A stretch of DNA of 64,000 bases, taken from contig CAWIHT010000017.1 in the NCBI GenBank assembly GCA_963836085.1, positions 8,575 through 72,574 of the forward strand, in the 5' to 3' direction. Below the pieces are notes generated by a model. The model worked only from the letters and a program-made list of their open reading frames with translations. It did not search any database and was not told the origin of the DNA. Position 1 is the stretch's first letter. Each line of letters starts with the position of its first letter. This document shows positions 8,706-20,401 of the stretch, in pieces. A program made the position numbers and the translations under genes. This stretch comes from JAHEEL01 sp963836085 (lineage in GTDB: Bacteria; Actinomycetota; Acidimicrobiia; Spongiisociales; UBA5794).

Positions 8706-10846
8706 GACCAGTCGAGGCGGATCGCCTGCCCCGTCGTCAGGGACTCGACGGCAGCGAGCGCCACTCTCGATGTCTCGAATGCCGAGCGGGCGAGCTCGTC
8801 GCCGTCACGCTGGCCCTCGATCGCCTCGCGGAACGCAACGAACTCCGCCTCGTGCCCCTTGTCGGCCGGCTTGTACTTCCTGACATCGGTGTTGGTCGCC
8901 CCGCGCAGCGTGATCGACCGATAGTCATCGATCTCGGCGGATCGGTCGCCTCGCATCACTTCGACCCACTCCTTGCCCGCACCTCGGGGAGCCCCGGCCG
9001 AGTAGACGATGACGGCCTGCGACCCGGATGGGTAGTCGAGCGTGATCGTGAAGTCCTCTTGCAGCAGCAGTTCACCTTCGCCTGACCCGACGGCATACAC
9101 CGAGCGCGGTGCCTCGCCGACGATGGCGTTGCAGGTGTCGATGAAGTGGCATCCCTCGCCGAGCAGGCGCCCGCCCTGGCGTCGGTCCTTCAGCCAGTGG
9201 TCGTCGGGAAGCGATCCGGCGTGGACTCGATACATGATCTGCATGGGGCTCGTTGCGCCCGACGAACGCAACGGCGGTCTCCACGGCCGGGGACCATCGC
9301 CGGTTGAATCCGGCCATGAGCACCCCGGGGGCCTGGTTCCACGCGTCGGCAACTTGATCGAGTTCGTCATTCGTGATGGCGAGCGGCTTCTCGCAGAAGA
9401 CGTGCTTGCCGGCGGCGAGTGCCTGCGTCGGTGATGTCGGCGTGGCTGTCATGGAGCGAGGCGACGAACACAACGTCCGTGTCGTCGGCCGTCACGACAT
9501 CCTCGACCGTCGAGACCGCTTCCGCGAAGTCGTTGGCTTCTCCGACACGCACTGCCGACGCTCCCCCGGCCGAGGTGATCCGGGTCCATGGTCCGAAGCC
9601 GGCAGCGTTCGCCGACGGCAGAAGCACGCCGGATGCGAACCGGCCGGCGCCGACGAGCCCGGACGCAAGCCCGGATGAGGCTGCGCCGCTCGTCGGGTCG
9701 CGCCGCAGCTGCGACCGACCGGGTGGCTTCCTGTCCATCGGTGTCCGTACTCCAGCAGGATGCCGAGGTAGGGATCGCCGCTGTCGAAGACGTCGTAGGC
9801 CTCAACGGCCCGGTCGAATGGGAACCGATGCGTGATGAGATCTGTGACTTCGAGGCGCCCTGAGGCGATGAGACCCATGACGGCTTCGAGGTTGCGGGCG
9901 ATCGGCCAGCGCACGTACCCGATCGGGTAGTCGATGCCGAGGTCTTCGTACGTCGGGTCGTAGCGGCCGGGGCCGTAGGCCCGCGACACCTTGACCGTGA
10001 GTTCCTTCTGATACAGCGGCCGTCGATCGAGATCGAGGCCGACGTCGCCGACCGCGACGATCGTGGCCCGGTCGCGCGCCAACAGAGCGGCCGTCTGCAT
10101 CGGATCGGACGACTTCGTGCCGGCGGTGACCAGCACGGCATCCGCTCCCCGCCCCGCCGTCCAATCGAGGGCGGCCGTCGAACCCGTCCCGCGTCGAGGG
10201 GAAGGTGAACGCTCCAGAGTCCAGCAGCGACGGCCAGCTTCGCCTCGTCGATGTCGGTCCCGGCGACCTCGCAGCCGGCGGCAATCGCCAACCGCACCGC
10301 GAGTTGGCCGATCAGCCCGAGGCCGATCACGACGACCTTGCTGCCCGGCCCGACGTCCGCGAGACGAAGCCCGTGGAGCGCCACGGACGCGATCGCCCCG
10401 AACGCCCCTTCGTCGAACGAGACGCCATCGGGCAGGCGAGCCGCCAGATTCCCCGGGACAGCCTGCACGTCGGCGTGCCCGACCCCGGCAGTCACCACCC
10501 GATCGCCGGGCCGGAACCCCGACACCGCCGTCCCTACCTCGGTCACAACCCCGGCCGCCGAATACCCAACCGGCATGTCCTCATCGAGGTCGGGAGCGCA
10601 CGGCCCGACGGTCGATCGGACCCCGTCCTGACGCGCCCGATCGATGACGGCCCGCACGAGGTCGGGCCGTGCCCTGGCCTTCTTCAGCAGCGAGGACCCG
10701 GCGAGCTCGTGCGTGCTGCGCTCGGTTCCACTGGAGATGAGGCTGGACCGAATCGCAACGAGCAGCCCTGACGGAGCTGGAGGCACGCCAGGGAACTCGA
10801 CGTGGCGCAGGTCCCCACCACTCACCGACTGCCTCAGTTGTCTCAT
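8702..10846 (-). CDS. Bi-domain oxidoreductase: zinc-type alcohol dehydrogenase fused to Gfo/Idh/MocA (frameshifted)
   Basis: About 714 residues, the normal size for this fusion. The N-terminal MDR half shows SSLISSGTERSTHELAG, GYSAAGVVTEVG, RPGDRVVTAGVGHA and VVVIGLGLIGQLAVRLA (NAD(P) loop). The C-terminal Gfo/Idh half shows LVGAGRFASGVLLPS, VFVASLHDSHAD, AAGKHVFCEKPLAI (the EKP motif) and GGRLLGEGCHFIDTC. It opens the minus-strand operon; AGGGAGATGCC before the ATG includes a good ribosome site. Frame changes near 10225, 9740, 9430 and 9250. Role: an NAD(P)-dependent conversion of a sugar or sugar acid in glycan synthesis; substrate unknown. Confidence 0.82.
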
Positions 10847-11806
10847 GGCATCTCCCTATGCCCGCGCCGTGAGACTAGTGCAGAGCGGCGCGGCGCCTGC
10901 CAGGAGCGGCGCGGCGCAGCTGATGCTGGTTGGAGGGTTCGCACATTCCTCAGTTGCCGAGACCGTACCGCTCCGTGCCCAACCCCGCCGTTGCGCTAGC
11001 TACCACGATTCCTCGCCGTCTCGTATTGGCGAGCGGGGGTTGCCGAGACTCCGCCCGATCAAGCTCTGCGGCTTCGGTTCCGCTCTCGGTACGACTGCGG
11101 GACGCATCCATAGACGAGATCTGTCCCAAGCACCAACGCTGTCACGCCAGTTCACGATGACAAGCGGCGGGTGCCCGACAGCGTGCAGCCCCACCGCACT
11201 CCTCGTCTCCAGGAGAGCGACATCGAATCACCAGCTGCCTTCGCGGATGTAGCGAACGGGGTGCGCGCCATGGGCGCTCCCCGGTGAGTGGTTCCGGGCG
11301 AAGCTCATAGCTGTGCAGTTCGGAAGTCGTGTCAGGAAGGCCGTGATCGACAAGCCCACGGACGCGTTGGTGTGGGTGCGCAGGCAACCCGCCGATGGCG
11401 ACAGCCGCTTGCTTCTCGGGATGATGCGCACCGTCGCCAACAGCTTGATCCTGCTGGCTTGGACGCGGTGTTCGGCCGTGAGCTGGAGAGGTGCCATCGG
11501 ACCGGGTTGGTCGGCTCATCAAACGGCAGATACGCACCTGGGAAACTTGGAGGAGGTGCGTAGATCTGCACATCCCAGAGGTGCGCTGTGGGCATGCAGT
11601 TTTGCACAGGCTCACGCGGCGCCGTCGCCGAATCGGGCGAGGATGCAGACACAACCACCCCAGCTGTGGCTGGGAACCTCCCTGATCCATCAACAGAGCG
11701 TTCCCTGGTGCTCTCAGTCGGACACAGGAGTAGCCTGACAGGCCATGCCGAGAGCCGCACAGACTGACGCGCCCGACAGGCCACCGGAGCGACAGCATGC
11801 ACGAGG
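10847..11806. other. 960 bp without a recognisable gene
   Basis: The region lies between the divergent bi-domain oxidoreductase and CapK-like genes. Open frames on the minus strand (11142-11939, 11228-11497, 11332-11802) give no family motif, even when I try to join them across shifts. A GC-rich direct repeat (AGCGGCGCGGCGC twice, near 10886 and 10907) lies near the oxidoreductase start. It may hold promoters for both operons or a decayed gene. Confidence 0.5.
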
Positions 11807-13239
11807 GTGCATCCCTCACCCCCGGGTATTGAGGTCCGAGTGAGACCTGACGGACCACTCGGTCGCGCCTACTACCGGCTTCCCATCGCTGTGCAGAATG
11901 CCGTCTGCACCGCGTACGGATGGCGCGAAGCTCGGACACGATTTGGCGACACCTTCGACGAGAGACTCAATTGGCTGGCTGAGACTGACGTTTGGGATCG
12001 CCGCGGATTCGCCAGTATCAAGACGAGCAAGTAGCACGCCTCGTCGAGCACGCCTATGTCCATGTCGAGTACTACCGAGATGTCATGAAACGGCTCGGCC
12101 TCCGGCCACAAGACGTCACGGCCGTAGAGGACTTGCCGAAACTCCCCATTCTCACAAAGGACGATGTTCGCGAGAATTTCGATCGCCTCATTGCCGACTC
12201 AGCGCGGAGGCGAGGGCTCATCACGCGGCACACCAGCGGCAGCACCGGCTCATCTCTTGCAACGCTCGCCACACCGGATGCCGTGGCGTTCCAATGGGCG
12301 ATCTGGTGGCGTCATCGAGCACGATTTGGGATCCAGCCGGGATGCCTTCACGCCAATTTCTCGGGCCGTCCCGTCGTACCGATCGACCAGACCAATCCAC
12401 CGTATTGGCGATGGAACAGGGCATTCAACCAGGTCATCATCCCGATGCAGCAGGTCGTGCCCTTGAAGATCCCGGCGATCCACTCCTTGCTCCACGAACG
12501 CGACTTCGCCCATGTCGTCGGCTACCCCTCCATCGTGCACTCCTACGTCGAGATGGCAGAGGATGCCAAACTGGAACCTGGGGGGAAGGCGCGATACGTG
12601 TTCACCGGTGCCGAGAACCTCTATCCATTCCAGCGTGACGCAATCGTGCGATTCACAGGCGCCCTGGTATCGCAGCAGTACGGGATGTCTGAGGGAGCAG
12701 CGAATGCCTCCGAGTGCGAAGAGCTCGTGCTCCATGAGGACTTCGAATTCGGCGTCATGGAGGCGGGCGCGCCTACTCGTGATCGCGGTGCGGCCGGGAT
12801 CTCGGGGTCAATCATCGCTACGGGGTTCTCCAACTACGCTTTCCCGTTGATCAGATATGACACGGGGGATGTGGCGACGTGGCTACCGAAAGACTACAAA
12901 TGTGCATGCAATCGTCCCACGCGGGCGATCGCCTCAATTGATGGACGTGCCGAGGACTACGTTCTAACACCCGAGGGCCAGCGCGTGGCACGCTTCGGCT
13001 ACGTGTTCAAAGATGCAGCCAATATCCGCAAGGCGCAAATCATCCAGAGAGTCGCTGGCTCGATCATCGTGCGAGTCGTGCCAACCGAGGCCTTCGACGA
13101 CTCCGACGAAGTCGCTCTGAGATCCAGCATCGCAACGTGGATCAGTCCCCGGCTCGGAGTCGACATCGAGGCTGTCGCGTCAATCCCTCAAGAGCCTGAT
13201 CGAAAGTTCCGGGCTGTAGTCAGAGCGCCCGGCATCTAG
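11807..13239 (+). CDS. Phenylacetate-CoA ligase-like adenylate-forming protein, CapK-type (one frameshift)
   Basis: About 477 residues of the PaaK/CapK family of AMP-forming ligases often found in capsule loci. The N-terminus (LGRAYYRLPIAVQNAVCTAYG) is read from GTG 11807. After a shift near 12000 the frame is open to TAG 13239. Motifs: HTSGSTGSSLATL (P-loop for ATP), SQQYGMSEGAANASEC (adenine/metal region), IRYDTGDVATW and DGRAEDYVLTPEG (hinge to the C-terminal domain). Probably activates an acyl or amino-acyl group for glycan decoration; the substrate cannot be read from sequence. First gene of the second cluster. Confidence 0.8.
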
Positions 13240-13570
13240 CAGCACACGACGAGTCGATACCACCCACAATGGTTGGGGACAGCATGGTCTTCGCTGGCAG
13301 AACTCCGCTCTCCCCAGTGGTGTTCATGACCGACGAACTGCAGTCACACAGCATCTCGAGGCGGCAGGGCCGACAACCGAGCTCCGGCGAACGATACGCT
13401 GGACCATGTGTAGGGCGTGGCGCAACACCTCACCCGGCTCACTGGATCCAGCGGAGACGTCGGTACCCTAGGGCGGTGTTGATGTCGTGGGGCGGCGAAG
13501 CATGCGTCAGCTCGGATCGCTTCCGACACGCCCGACCGGCTGGAACCAATTCTGCTCAGATCGGCGCCCT
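13240..13570. other. 331 bp between convergent genes, nothing recognised
   Basis: Lies between the 3' ends of the CapK-like gene and the minus-strand glycosyltransferase. No ORF with family motifs, no clear stem with a T-run. Confidence 0.5.
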
Positions 13571-14693
13571 TCAGGATCTCACCTCAAGCGCATGCAGCAA
13601 CCGCGTGGCAATCTCAGGCCACGTCGTCTGGTGTTGTCGCGCAATGCGCCGACCCTTATCAGCAAGGGATCGCCCGATCGTTGGGTCGTCGCGAAGACTT
13701 GCCAAGGCAGCCGCAAGGTCCTTGGGATTCCGAGGATCCACATACAACGCGGCATCCTTGCACACACCGCGTGCAAAGTCGGAGTCACTCGTAACGATCG
13801 GCGTACCCAGGGACATGGACTCCAGATATGTCCCGGAGTATGACTCGAGAAGCGTCGGAAGAACCAAGGCGTCTATCTCGTTGTAGACCCCGGCCAGAAC
13901 CCTCTGGCGCAGCGGGCCGAGATTGATGAGTCGGTCTCCCAGGCCCGTTCTGGATATCCGCTCGAGCAGTCTTCGCGCCGCCAGGATGCTGGTCAGCATC
14001 AATGGTTAGGAAGCCGACTATGCCGTCAAGTTCATGGCCACACTCTTCGAACATGTCAGCCAGAACGTCCAGGTTCTTGTGCGGATAGTAGCGACTCAGC
14101 GCAAGGAATCGGAACGGCGTCTCTGAGAGGAGAGCCGCTGGGATCTCACCTGATCGTTCGGCGATCAATGCCGAAACGGCATTCGGTAGAATGGAAATAT
14201 CGTTCACGCCATAAGTGGACCTCACCCGATGGGCGGCGACGCTCGTCTGAGCGAACACCACGTCGACCGATGGCAAAGTGCGACGGAGGTACCACTTCCG
14301 CGCTGCTACCCATGCCCTCTTTCGAGGCGAGCCAGATCTGAAGACCGATGAATCGTAGAAGAGGTGTGGATTGTGGAGCAGGACGGCACTACGAATTCCG
14401 GGCACAACCACCGGTTTGTTGCCCAAGGCGACAATCCAGTCAGCTTGGAATTCTCGAACGGTTCGACGTACGGTCGCCAATTCCCAGATCAGTCGATCGG
14501 CGCCGTGGTCGAAGCTGACTTCCTGCCATTCTCCCGGCGCTGTCGCAGCGGCCCTCCGATAGTCTTCACCGGGCGGAACCAACATGAGGAACTCGTACCG
14601 GGAGTCGCTGGCGGCGAGCGCTCCCACCAAGTTCACACCAACAGAGCGTCCACCAGCTCGGGTCAGATTGTGACTCAACACCGCAATACGCAT
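13571..14693 (-). CDS. Glycosyltransferase family 4 (one frameshift)
   Basis: GT4 enzyme of about 374 residues. Starts MRIAVLSHNLTRAGGRSVGVNL, with the classic N-terminal glycine-rich donor of the fold, then VALGNKPVVVPGI, LHNPHLFYDSS, FAQTSVAAHRV and ILPNAVSAL. The second domain has FLALSRYYPHKNLDVLADMF, LINLGPLRQRVLAGVYNEIDALVLPTLLESYSGTYLESMSLGTPIV and a terminal ALASLRDD. One shift near 14000 separates the two halves. Lies 54 bp downstream of the O-antigen polymerase on the same strand, probably co-transcribed. Confidence 0.85.
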
Positions 14694-14747
14694 CGACCGA
14701 TCCCGCCCCTTGCCTCTTCTGTTCGCTACGATCGTCTTCTGGACTTC

Positions 14748-16137
14748 TCAGGCGCTGGATTGCTGTCGGATAGGTGCAGCTTCAGACGGATATGGCAACC
14801 GCACAGTGGCGGTTGGGGGAGTCCCGGAAGCTCGCTGGATCTCGGAGAACCGCTGCGCCCCCTCACCGCTCAGCCGATTCTCGCCGGCAGCAGCGACCCC
14901 GGCACTCGCCCACCAAATGACTGAGGCGTGCATGCTCCCCAGCACACCACCCGGCTGAGTCATGGACAACGCCAACCCAGCGACCAAGACTCCCACTAGT
15001 CCGGCGGCCCACACCCTGTCACTTCTCGATCGCTCGGTCCGAACAGTCCTCGCCAGCAGATTCGCAGCCCGCATGAGAATAGTCAGAATGACAGATGCGA
15101 GTGCCGCTACCAGAACGACTCCCCCCTCGGCGGCAGACTTGAGCCAGAGATTGTGGATGTTCTGGTCCCGCACGGTAGCTCCGCTTGAGTCAACCATCGC
15201 TTGTCCGAAACCGCCACCGGTCAGTGGATGATCCAGGAAGATTGCGAGACCTTGGCCATATCCATCGATCCTGCCCGAGGAGAACCTGTTCAAGCCGGCA
15301 AGTGGTCCCTGATCAAGGCGGTCGAATCTGAGGTGCAGAGCCACTGAAGCTGGGCATTTGCCAGGAGGCCAACCCAAGTGTGACAACAGACAACCAGAAG
15401 GAGCGCCGACTGACCGCGAACCAAAGCACGACTGCAATACCGAGGAGGGACGCAACAAAGGCTCCACGGTTCCCAACGACAAAGATCGAGACCGGGATGG
15501 CGAATACAGCCACCCCGCCAAGCAGCCGAGCAGAGCGCGTTGTCCAATGTCAGGCTGACGGCCAGGGCAATCGGCACAAACATTGCGAGTGGACTACCCC
15601 AGGTACCGCGCAAGGTCGCGAATCCACCTGAGGCAATAGGGAGACCAGTAGGCGACGGACCCAGGAAGTCCCAACCAGCCCACGCCGCGACGACCAACAG
15701 CGCAGCCGATGACAGAAACACGGTAGCTATGCCGACAATGCGCCGGAAACCGCCCCCGTTCCGTGCGTAGACGTAGGCAGTCCACATCGTAAGGAATGCC
15801 ACCACCGGCTCGGCGATCCCTCGGAATGCCTCTGCGTCAGAGTGGCTCAAGAATGCAGCGAAGGCTGACCCGGCCACGACGAGCGCAAGACCCACAGGAC
15901 CCAGCAAGCCGGTAGGGAGGGAGCGATCGCGGACAACCCGCCCATGTCGCTGCGACAGCTACAGCGAATAGAGCGGACTTTGCGGCAAACAGAATCGACG
16001 GGGAAACCGAAGGCAGCCACACAAATGGAGCCGATGCAAGGTAGACAGCCCAAGCCCACGTTCCCACAGCCAATGGCGCCGCACCGCTCGTACCAGGCAG
16101 CTGGCTGTGTTGGAGAGTGGAGTCCTGGATGTGCCAT
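14748..16137 (-). CDS. O-antigen ligase/polymerase (Wzy/WaaL family), frameshifted
   Basis: Polytopic membrane protein of about 463 residues with stretches such as LGPVGLALVVAGSAFAAFL, FLSSAALLVVAAWAGW, MFVPIALAVSLTL and VGNRGAFVASLLGIAVVLWF. Near the C-terminus comes HNLWLKSAAEGGVVLVAALAS, the HNxxLxxxxExG signature of the family. The ATG at 16137 is preceded by GGGAG at good spacing; the frame then shifts near 16085 into the membrane-segment frame. Further shifts near 15900, 15530 and 15300. Would polymerise or ligate lipid-linked repeat units on the outer face of the membrane. Confidence 0.78.
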
Positions 16138-16319
16138 CTTGCTGCTCCCTGCCTCGCAGCGTTGCGACTCACAATCGTCGCTGGCATCGACAGCATCAGA
16201 CTACCGTGGTCAGTCCGATGAGGATGCCCTTGGATTCCCAACCCGCCGCGATATCACAAGGACGAGAATGCCTGGTGGATCCAAGCAAGAGAGGCAAGCA
16301 TCCAGAGGCAACAATCCGC

Positions 16320-17644
16320 GTGGAAATCACGCAGCCTGCACTGCCCAAGTACAGGGTGCCCGTCTTCCGAATGCTCGCGGCACGGCGCGATCTCAAAGTC
16401 GACCTCTCCTATTTCCCACATCCGGGAGTGCCATGTGTGGCGCCGGATGGTTTCGCAGCCGCTGCTATGCCCTACGTCTCGTTCCAAGTCCTCGGGCGAA
16501 GGCTCAACTGGTATCCCCGACAGTGGCAGATGGCCGGAGGGAGCGGACCCGACGTGGCGGTACACGAATGGAATCTCAACAACCTCAGCCTCGTACCTTC
16601 TCTCGTGCGGTCCCGAATCAACGGCCAGGGCACAGTCGTGTGGGGTCACGGGCGGCCGAAGGCGGACTCCAGACTCCGGCTCGCGTTGCGGCGAGCCGTG
16701 GGCCGCTTGGCCGACTCAACAGTGTTCTACGACCAGTGGACCCTCGACGATTTCGTGAACGATGGCTTTCCCGAATCACAATCATTCGTCGCTCCGAACT
16801 CACTGGACACATCCGAGATCGACCAACAGATTGCCCAACGCAGGAGGCAACGCGACGCTGGCCTGATCGTTCATGTATCGCGATTGCGAAAGAGCAGAGA
16901 TCTCGACACCCTCTTCTTGGCAGTGGCAACACTCGCTCAGGGCGGCGCGGATGCGCGAATCGCATTGTAGGCGAAGGCGACAGCGAGCGGGTTCGGCTGC
17001 AGATGCTGGCGGACCAACTTGAGATCGGGCATCTTGTCCGGTTCTACCCTGGAACGTACGAAGAGGGTGACCTATCAGGAATCATGCTGTCTGCGGCGGT
17101 AGCTTGCTACCCGCGGGGCGCCGGTCTCGGACCCCTCCACGCAGCCGCGTACGGACTCCCGGTATGTGTGGGCGAGGATCTGGGTTCCCACGGACCAGAG
17201 ACACAGGCATTGGTTCGGTCTGGTGGAGCTGTCGTGTTCGAAGACCGCAATCCGGAGGACCTTGCCTCGACTCTCTCACAGCTCTTGCGGGACCCCCTGC
17301 GCTCTGCAGCATTCGGCGAGAACGCGCGTAGCGTCGTGAGACGGGACCTGTCCATCGAATCGATGGTAGAGGGCCTGGCGACAGCCATCTCCACGCGTAT
17401 GACACAGCGGCTCGGCGACAGGCCCGTGTTGGCTGAAGTACGGGCGTGTTCGCTTCGGGGCCAAGCGGCGGCGCTCGTGGCACCCGCTACTCCCCACGCC
17501 CCTCCGGACCGCGGTCGCCGGTTGGTAACCATCAGATCGGATGACCCGACAGCCGGACCAGTAGTCAGAGTACTGGATCTGGCCCTTCTCGCCGCAGGTC
17601 GCCCGCCATTGGCATCATACCCGCATCAGTCCACAGAATCCTAG
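16320..17644 (+). CDS. Glycosyltransferase, GT4-like (one frameshift, uncertain 3' end)
   Basis: GTG 16320 (after an AGAGG site) gives VEITQPALPKYRVPVFRML, a usual opening for glycosyltransferases that bind two substrates in a cleft. It continues with VWGHGRPK, FVAPNSLDT, LIVHVSRLRKSRDLDTLF and, after a shift near 16967, VGEGDSERVRLQMLADQL, VRFYPGTYEEGDL, AAVACYPRGAGLGPLHAAAYGLPVCVGEDLG. The last segment is the donor-site E/G region with an unusual PRGAGLG. The current frame runs to TAG 17644, but the last ~70 residues look foreign. A shift near 17400 would end the protein at 17436. Divergent from the polymerase, co-directional with the flippase. Confidence 0.75.
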
Positions 17645-17655
17645 GCTTAGAGGCC

Positions 17656-18975
17656 ATGAGAATCCCTTCGACGGCCCCAAGTCGTCAGTTGCCCACCGCT
17701 TCGTCGGCACTCTTGGGACGAGCCTTGCCATGGCAATCATCGCCTTCGGTACAGGCGTTCTAGTGGCAAGACTGCTGGGACCAGACCTACGAGGCCAACT
17801 TGCCGCAATACGGCTCTGGGGCATGTTTGCGGCTTCTCTCGGATTGATCGGGCTACCCGAAGCGCTGACGTTCTATTCGGCCCGCAACAGAGGGCGAGGC
17901 TGGTTCCTACACCGTCACTGCAGTCGTGACGGCGGTGATCCCAACTATGGCCCTTGCAGCCGCCCTCTGGGTGGGGATGCCGCGACTGCTTGGGTCTCAA
18001 CCACCGGAGGTGGTGGAATCCGCTCGTGTGTTTCTTTGGGTGGTACTTATCGCGCCGGCGTTCTTGCCGGCGGCCGGTCTTCGCGGCGTCGGTCGATTCG
18101 CAATGTGGAATGCACTGCGCTTCGGCAGAACCGTGGTCTGGCTGGGCGTGCTGCTTGTGTTTGCATGGAGCTCTCATCCGGATCCACACGGGATTGCCAT
18201 TGCCTACGTAGTCGCTCTGACGCTCTACGGTGGCCTCTCTGCTGGCTTGGCGCTCACTCGCCTGCCCAGGAGGCGACAGATAAGGCCCGCGATGGGGCGA
18301 CAACTCCTGAGGTTCGGTATCCCGAACGCAGCAGCGCGCCTGCCGACCGCGGCAAACGCCAGGGTCGATCAGCTGCTGATCGCCGCCATGCTACCTAGTG
18401 AGCAGCTCGGGCTGTATGCCGTCGCCGTAGCTTGGAGTGTCACCGCTAGACCTCTGACGGCGGCCTACGGATTGACTCTCATGCCTCGGATTGCAGAGGA
18501 ACGGGACGATGCCGCAAGGATTCATATATTCGCATCAGGGGCTCGCGTAGGCCTCACAATCGCAGTTGTCTCAGGGGTGCCGCTTCTCGTCGCCACCAAG
18601 GCTGCGATCCCAGCAGTATTCGGCGGCGGAGTTCGCAGCAGCGAGCGGTCCCGCGACTGTCCTCGTGTTGGCAGGCAGCATCTGGTCGTACAGCGCGATC
18701 CTACGGGATGGCCTTAGGGGGCTTGGTATCCCTCCTCAATCCTATGGGCAGAACTGGCAGGAGTCCCAGTTTCCCTGGTTCTTGCGATACTGCTAATTGG
18801 ACCGTTCGGACTGCTCGGCGCCTCAATCGCCAGCGTGTGCGCATATACAACAAGCTGTGCTGTCCTCGTCTTCCTGAGCACTCGCCATACTGGCTTGTCT
18901 GTCGCAAGCATTGTCGTGCCTCGCCGTGGCGATCTCGCCACCGTCGTGAGGCATGCCCGGAGCCTTGTTCGATGA
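17656..18975 (+). CDS. Lipid-linked oligosaccharide flippase, Wzx/MurJ-like (frameshifted)
   Basis: About 440 residues of membrane protein in the MOP exporter superfamily. Pieces in order: LAMAIIAFGTGVLVARLLGPDLRGQLAAI, then AALWVGMPRLLGSQPPEVVESARVFLWVVLIAPAFLPA, LLRFGIPNAAARLPTAANARVDQLLIAAMLPSEQLGLYAVAVAWS, ATVLVLAGSIWSYSAILRDGLRGLG and LVLAILLIGPFGLLGASIASVCAYTTSCAVLVFL. The ARLLGPxxRG and DQLLI...LGLYAVA segments are typical. Shifts near 17690, 17890, 18640 and 18735. Ends HARSLVR, TGA 18975. Partner of the nearby polymerase. Confidence 0.75.
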
Positions 18976-19322
18976 CAAAGGTGTGCCATCGATCAGCGAG
19001 TGATAGCCCTCCCTGTCCGACACCCAGACGGCTACCGATCTGTCTGACCACTTCGACAGACGAAGGACTGCCGTAAGCGATCCGGCCGGCCGAGGAATCC
19101 GCTTGGGCCCGGCACAGCCGCTCAAGACAGCGGGGAAGGGGACGGGATTCAGACGCGTGCTGGTCCCTCTGCAATACGCTGGCCGCACAGTGATCTCGCA
19201 ATCCGTCGCGAACGGTAGCACACCTCCCCACGGCCGCGCCAAGAGTCGACAGCATTCCTCATCGATCTGCGCCCTGCCACCACACGGCATCGTTGCCGGA
19301 CGCGACCTGGACGTCCGCTAGC
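18976..19322. other. 347 bp spacer before an IS481-type element
   Basis: No recognised gene. Minus-strand open frames (18701-19255 and 18823-19290) show no family motif; they could be a remnant cut by the neighbouring insertion sequence. Confidence 0.4.
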
Positions 19323-20401
19323 TGTGACAACCGGGGACGTTGTCCCTGGCGGGATGTTTGAGGTGAGCCCTCCGAGCGAGACTGTGGGTTGACAGACTCA
19401 CTACTCGCAAGGAGGGCTCATGGCCCACGCTAGATCGCAGCACCCGAATGCGCCGCTGACGCCGGAGGGGCGGCGTCGGATGGTGCGCTGTGTTGTTGAC
19501 GGCGGTTGGACGGTGAGGCGACCGCTGAGCGGTTCCAGGTCGATGCCAAGACGGTGCGCAAGTGGCGGGACCGGTTCCTTGCTGAAGGTGAGCGGGCTTG
19601 TGGGATCGGTCGTCTCGGCCGCACCGGTCGCCGAACCGGACACCCGGCCGTTGCGGCGTCGGGTGATTCGGTTGCGGCGCGAGCGCCGGTGGGGTGCCGA
19701 CCACATCGGCTACGAGGTCGGGTTGGCGGCCTCGACGGTGCAGAACATCCTGAACCGGGCAGGTGCTGGGCCGCCTGGACCGTGGCGACCGGGCCACCGG
19801 ACCGGGAGCCGGTGCGGCGGTATCAACGCGACACGCCTGGCGAGTTGATCCACGTCGACATCAAGAAGCTCGCTGGGATCCCCGACCGGCGGCGGCTGGC
19901 GTACTCACGGCCGAGGCAACGACGCGTAAGGGCGGCCACTGCCGGGTCGGCTACCGCTACCTGCACACCGCGATCGATGACCGCACCCGCATCGTCTACT
20001 CCGAGATCCTCGACGACGAGAAGGCCGTCACCGCAGCCGGCGTTCTGGCGCACGAGCCGCAGCCTGGTTCCAGACGCATCGGCATCAACCTGCAGCGGGT
20101 CATCACCGACAACGGCTCCTGCTACCGCTCCGGGCTCTGGCACCGGGCATGTGCACGCGACCGGCACCACCGTGAAGAAGACCCGCCCGTACCGGCCCCA
20201 GACCAACGGCAAAGTCGAACGCTTCCACCGGATCCTGCTCGAGGAATGGGCCTACATCCGACCCTGGGCCTCAGAAACCAACGAACCCACGCCTACGACG
20301 GATTCATCCACTTCTACAATCACCACCGATCCCACGGAGCACTCGGATGGGCCACCCCCACCAGCATCATCAGGGACAACCTCCCCGAAGAGCACAACTA
20401 G
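19323..20401 (+). mobile_element. IS481-type insertion sequence (3' end not defined)
   Basis: Contains a DDE transposase of the IS481 group. The left side begins TGTGACAACCGGGGACG at 19323, about 97 bp before the transposase ATG, consistent with an IS end starting TGT. I cannot find its inverted copy after the transposase stop, so the right end is lost, diverged or farther away. No target duplication could be confirmed. Confidence 0.6.
19420..20401 (+). pseudogene. IS481-family transposase, multiply frameshifted
   Basis: GGAGG precedes ATG 19420. The protein in order: HPNAPLTPEGRRRMVRCVVDGGWTV, AERFQVDAKTVRKWRDRFLAEG (helix-turn-helix), RERRWGADHIGYEVGLAASTVQNIL, ELIHVDIKKLAGIPD (first catalytic Asp), RIVYSEILDDEKAVTAAGVL, VITDNGSCYRSG (second Asp), RPYRPQTNGKVERFHR (catalytic Glu), then YDGFIHFYNHHRSHGALG and NLPEEHN at the stop. 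All three DDE residues can be seen, but at least four frame changes separate them. Either this is a dead element or the reads are erroneous here. Confidence 0.8.

Noticed and set aside
15944..16960. N-terminal half of a long plus-strand ORF reaching 17644
   Set aside because: Composition is out-of-frame Arg/Ser/Pro; the real glycosyltransferase N-terminus lies in the frame from 16320, and only the C-terminal part of this frame is coding.
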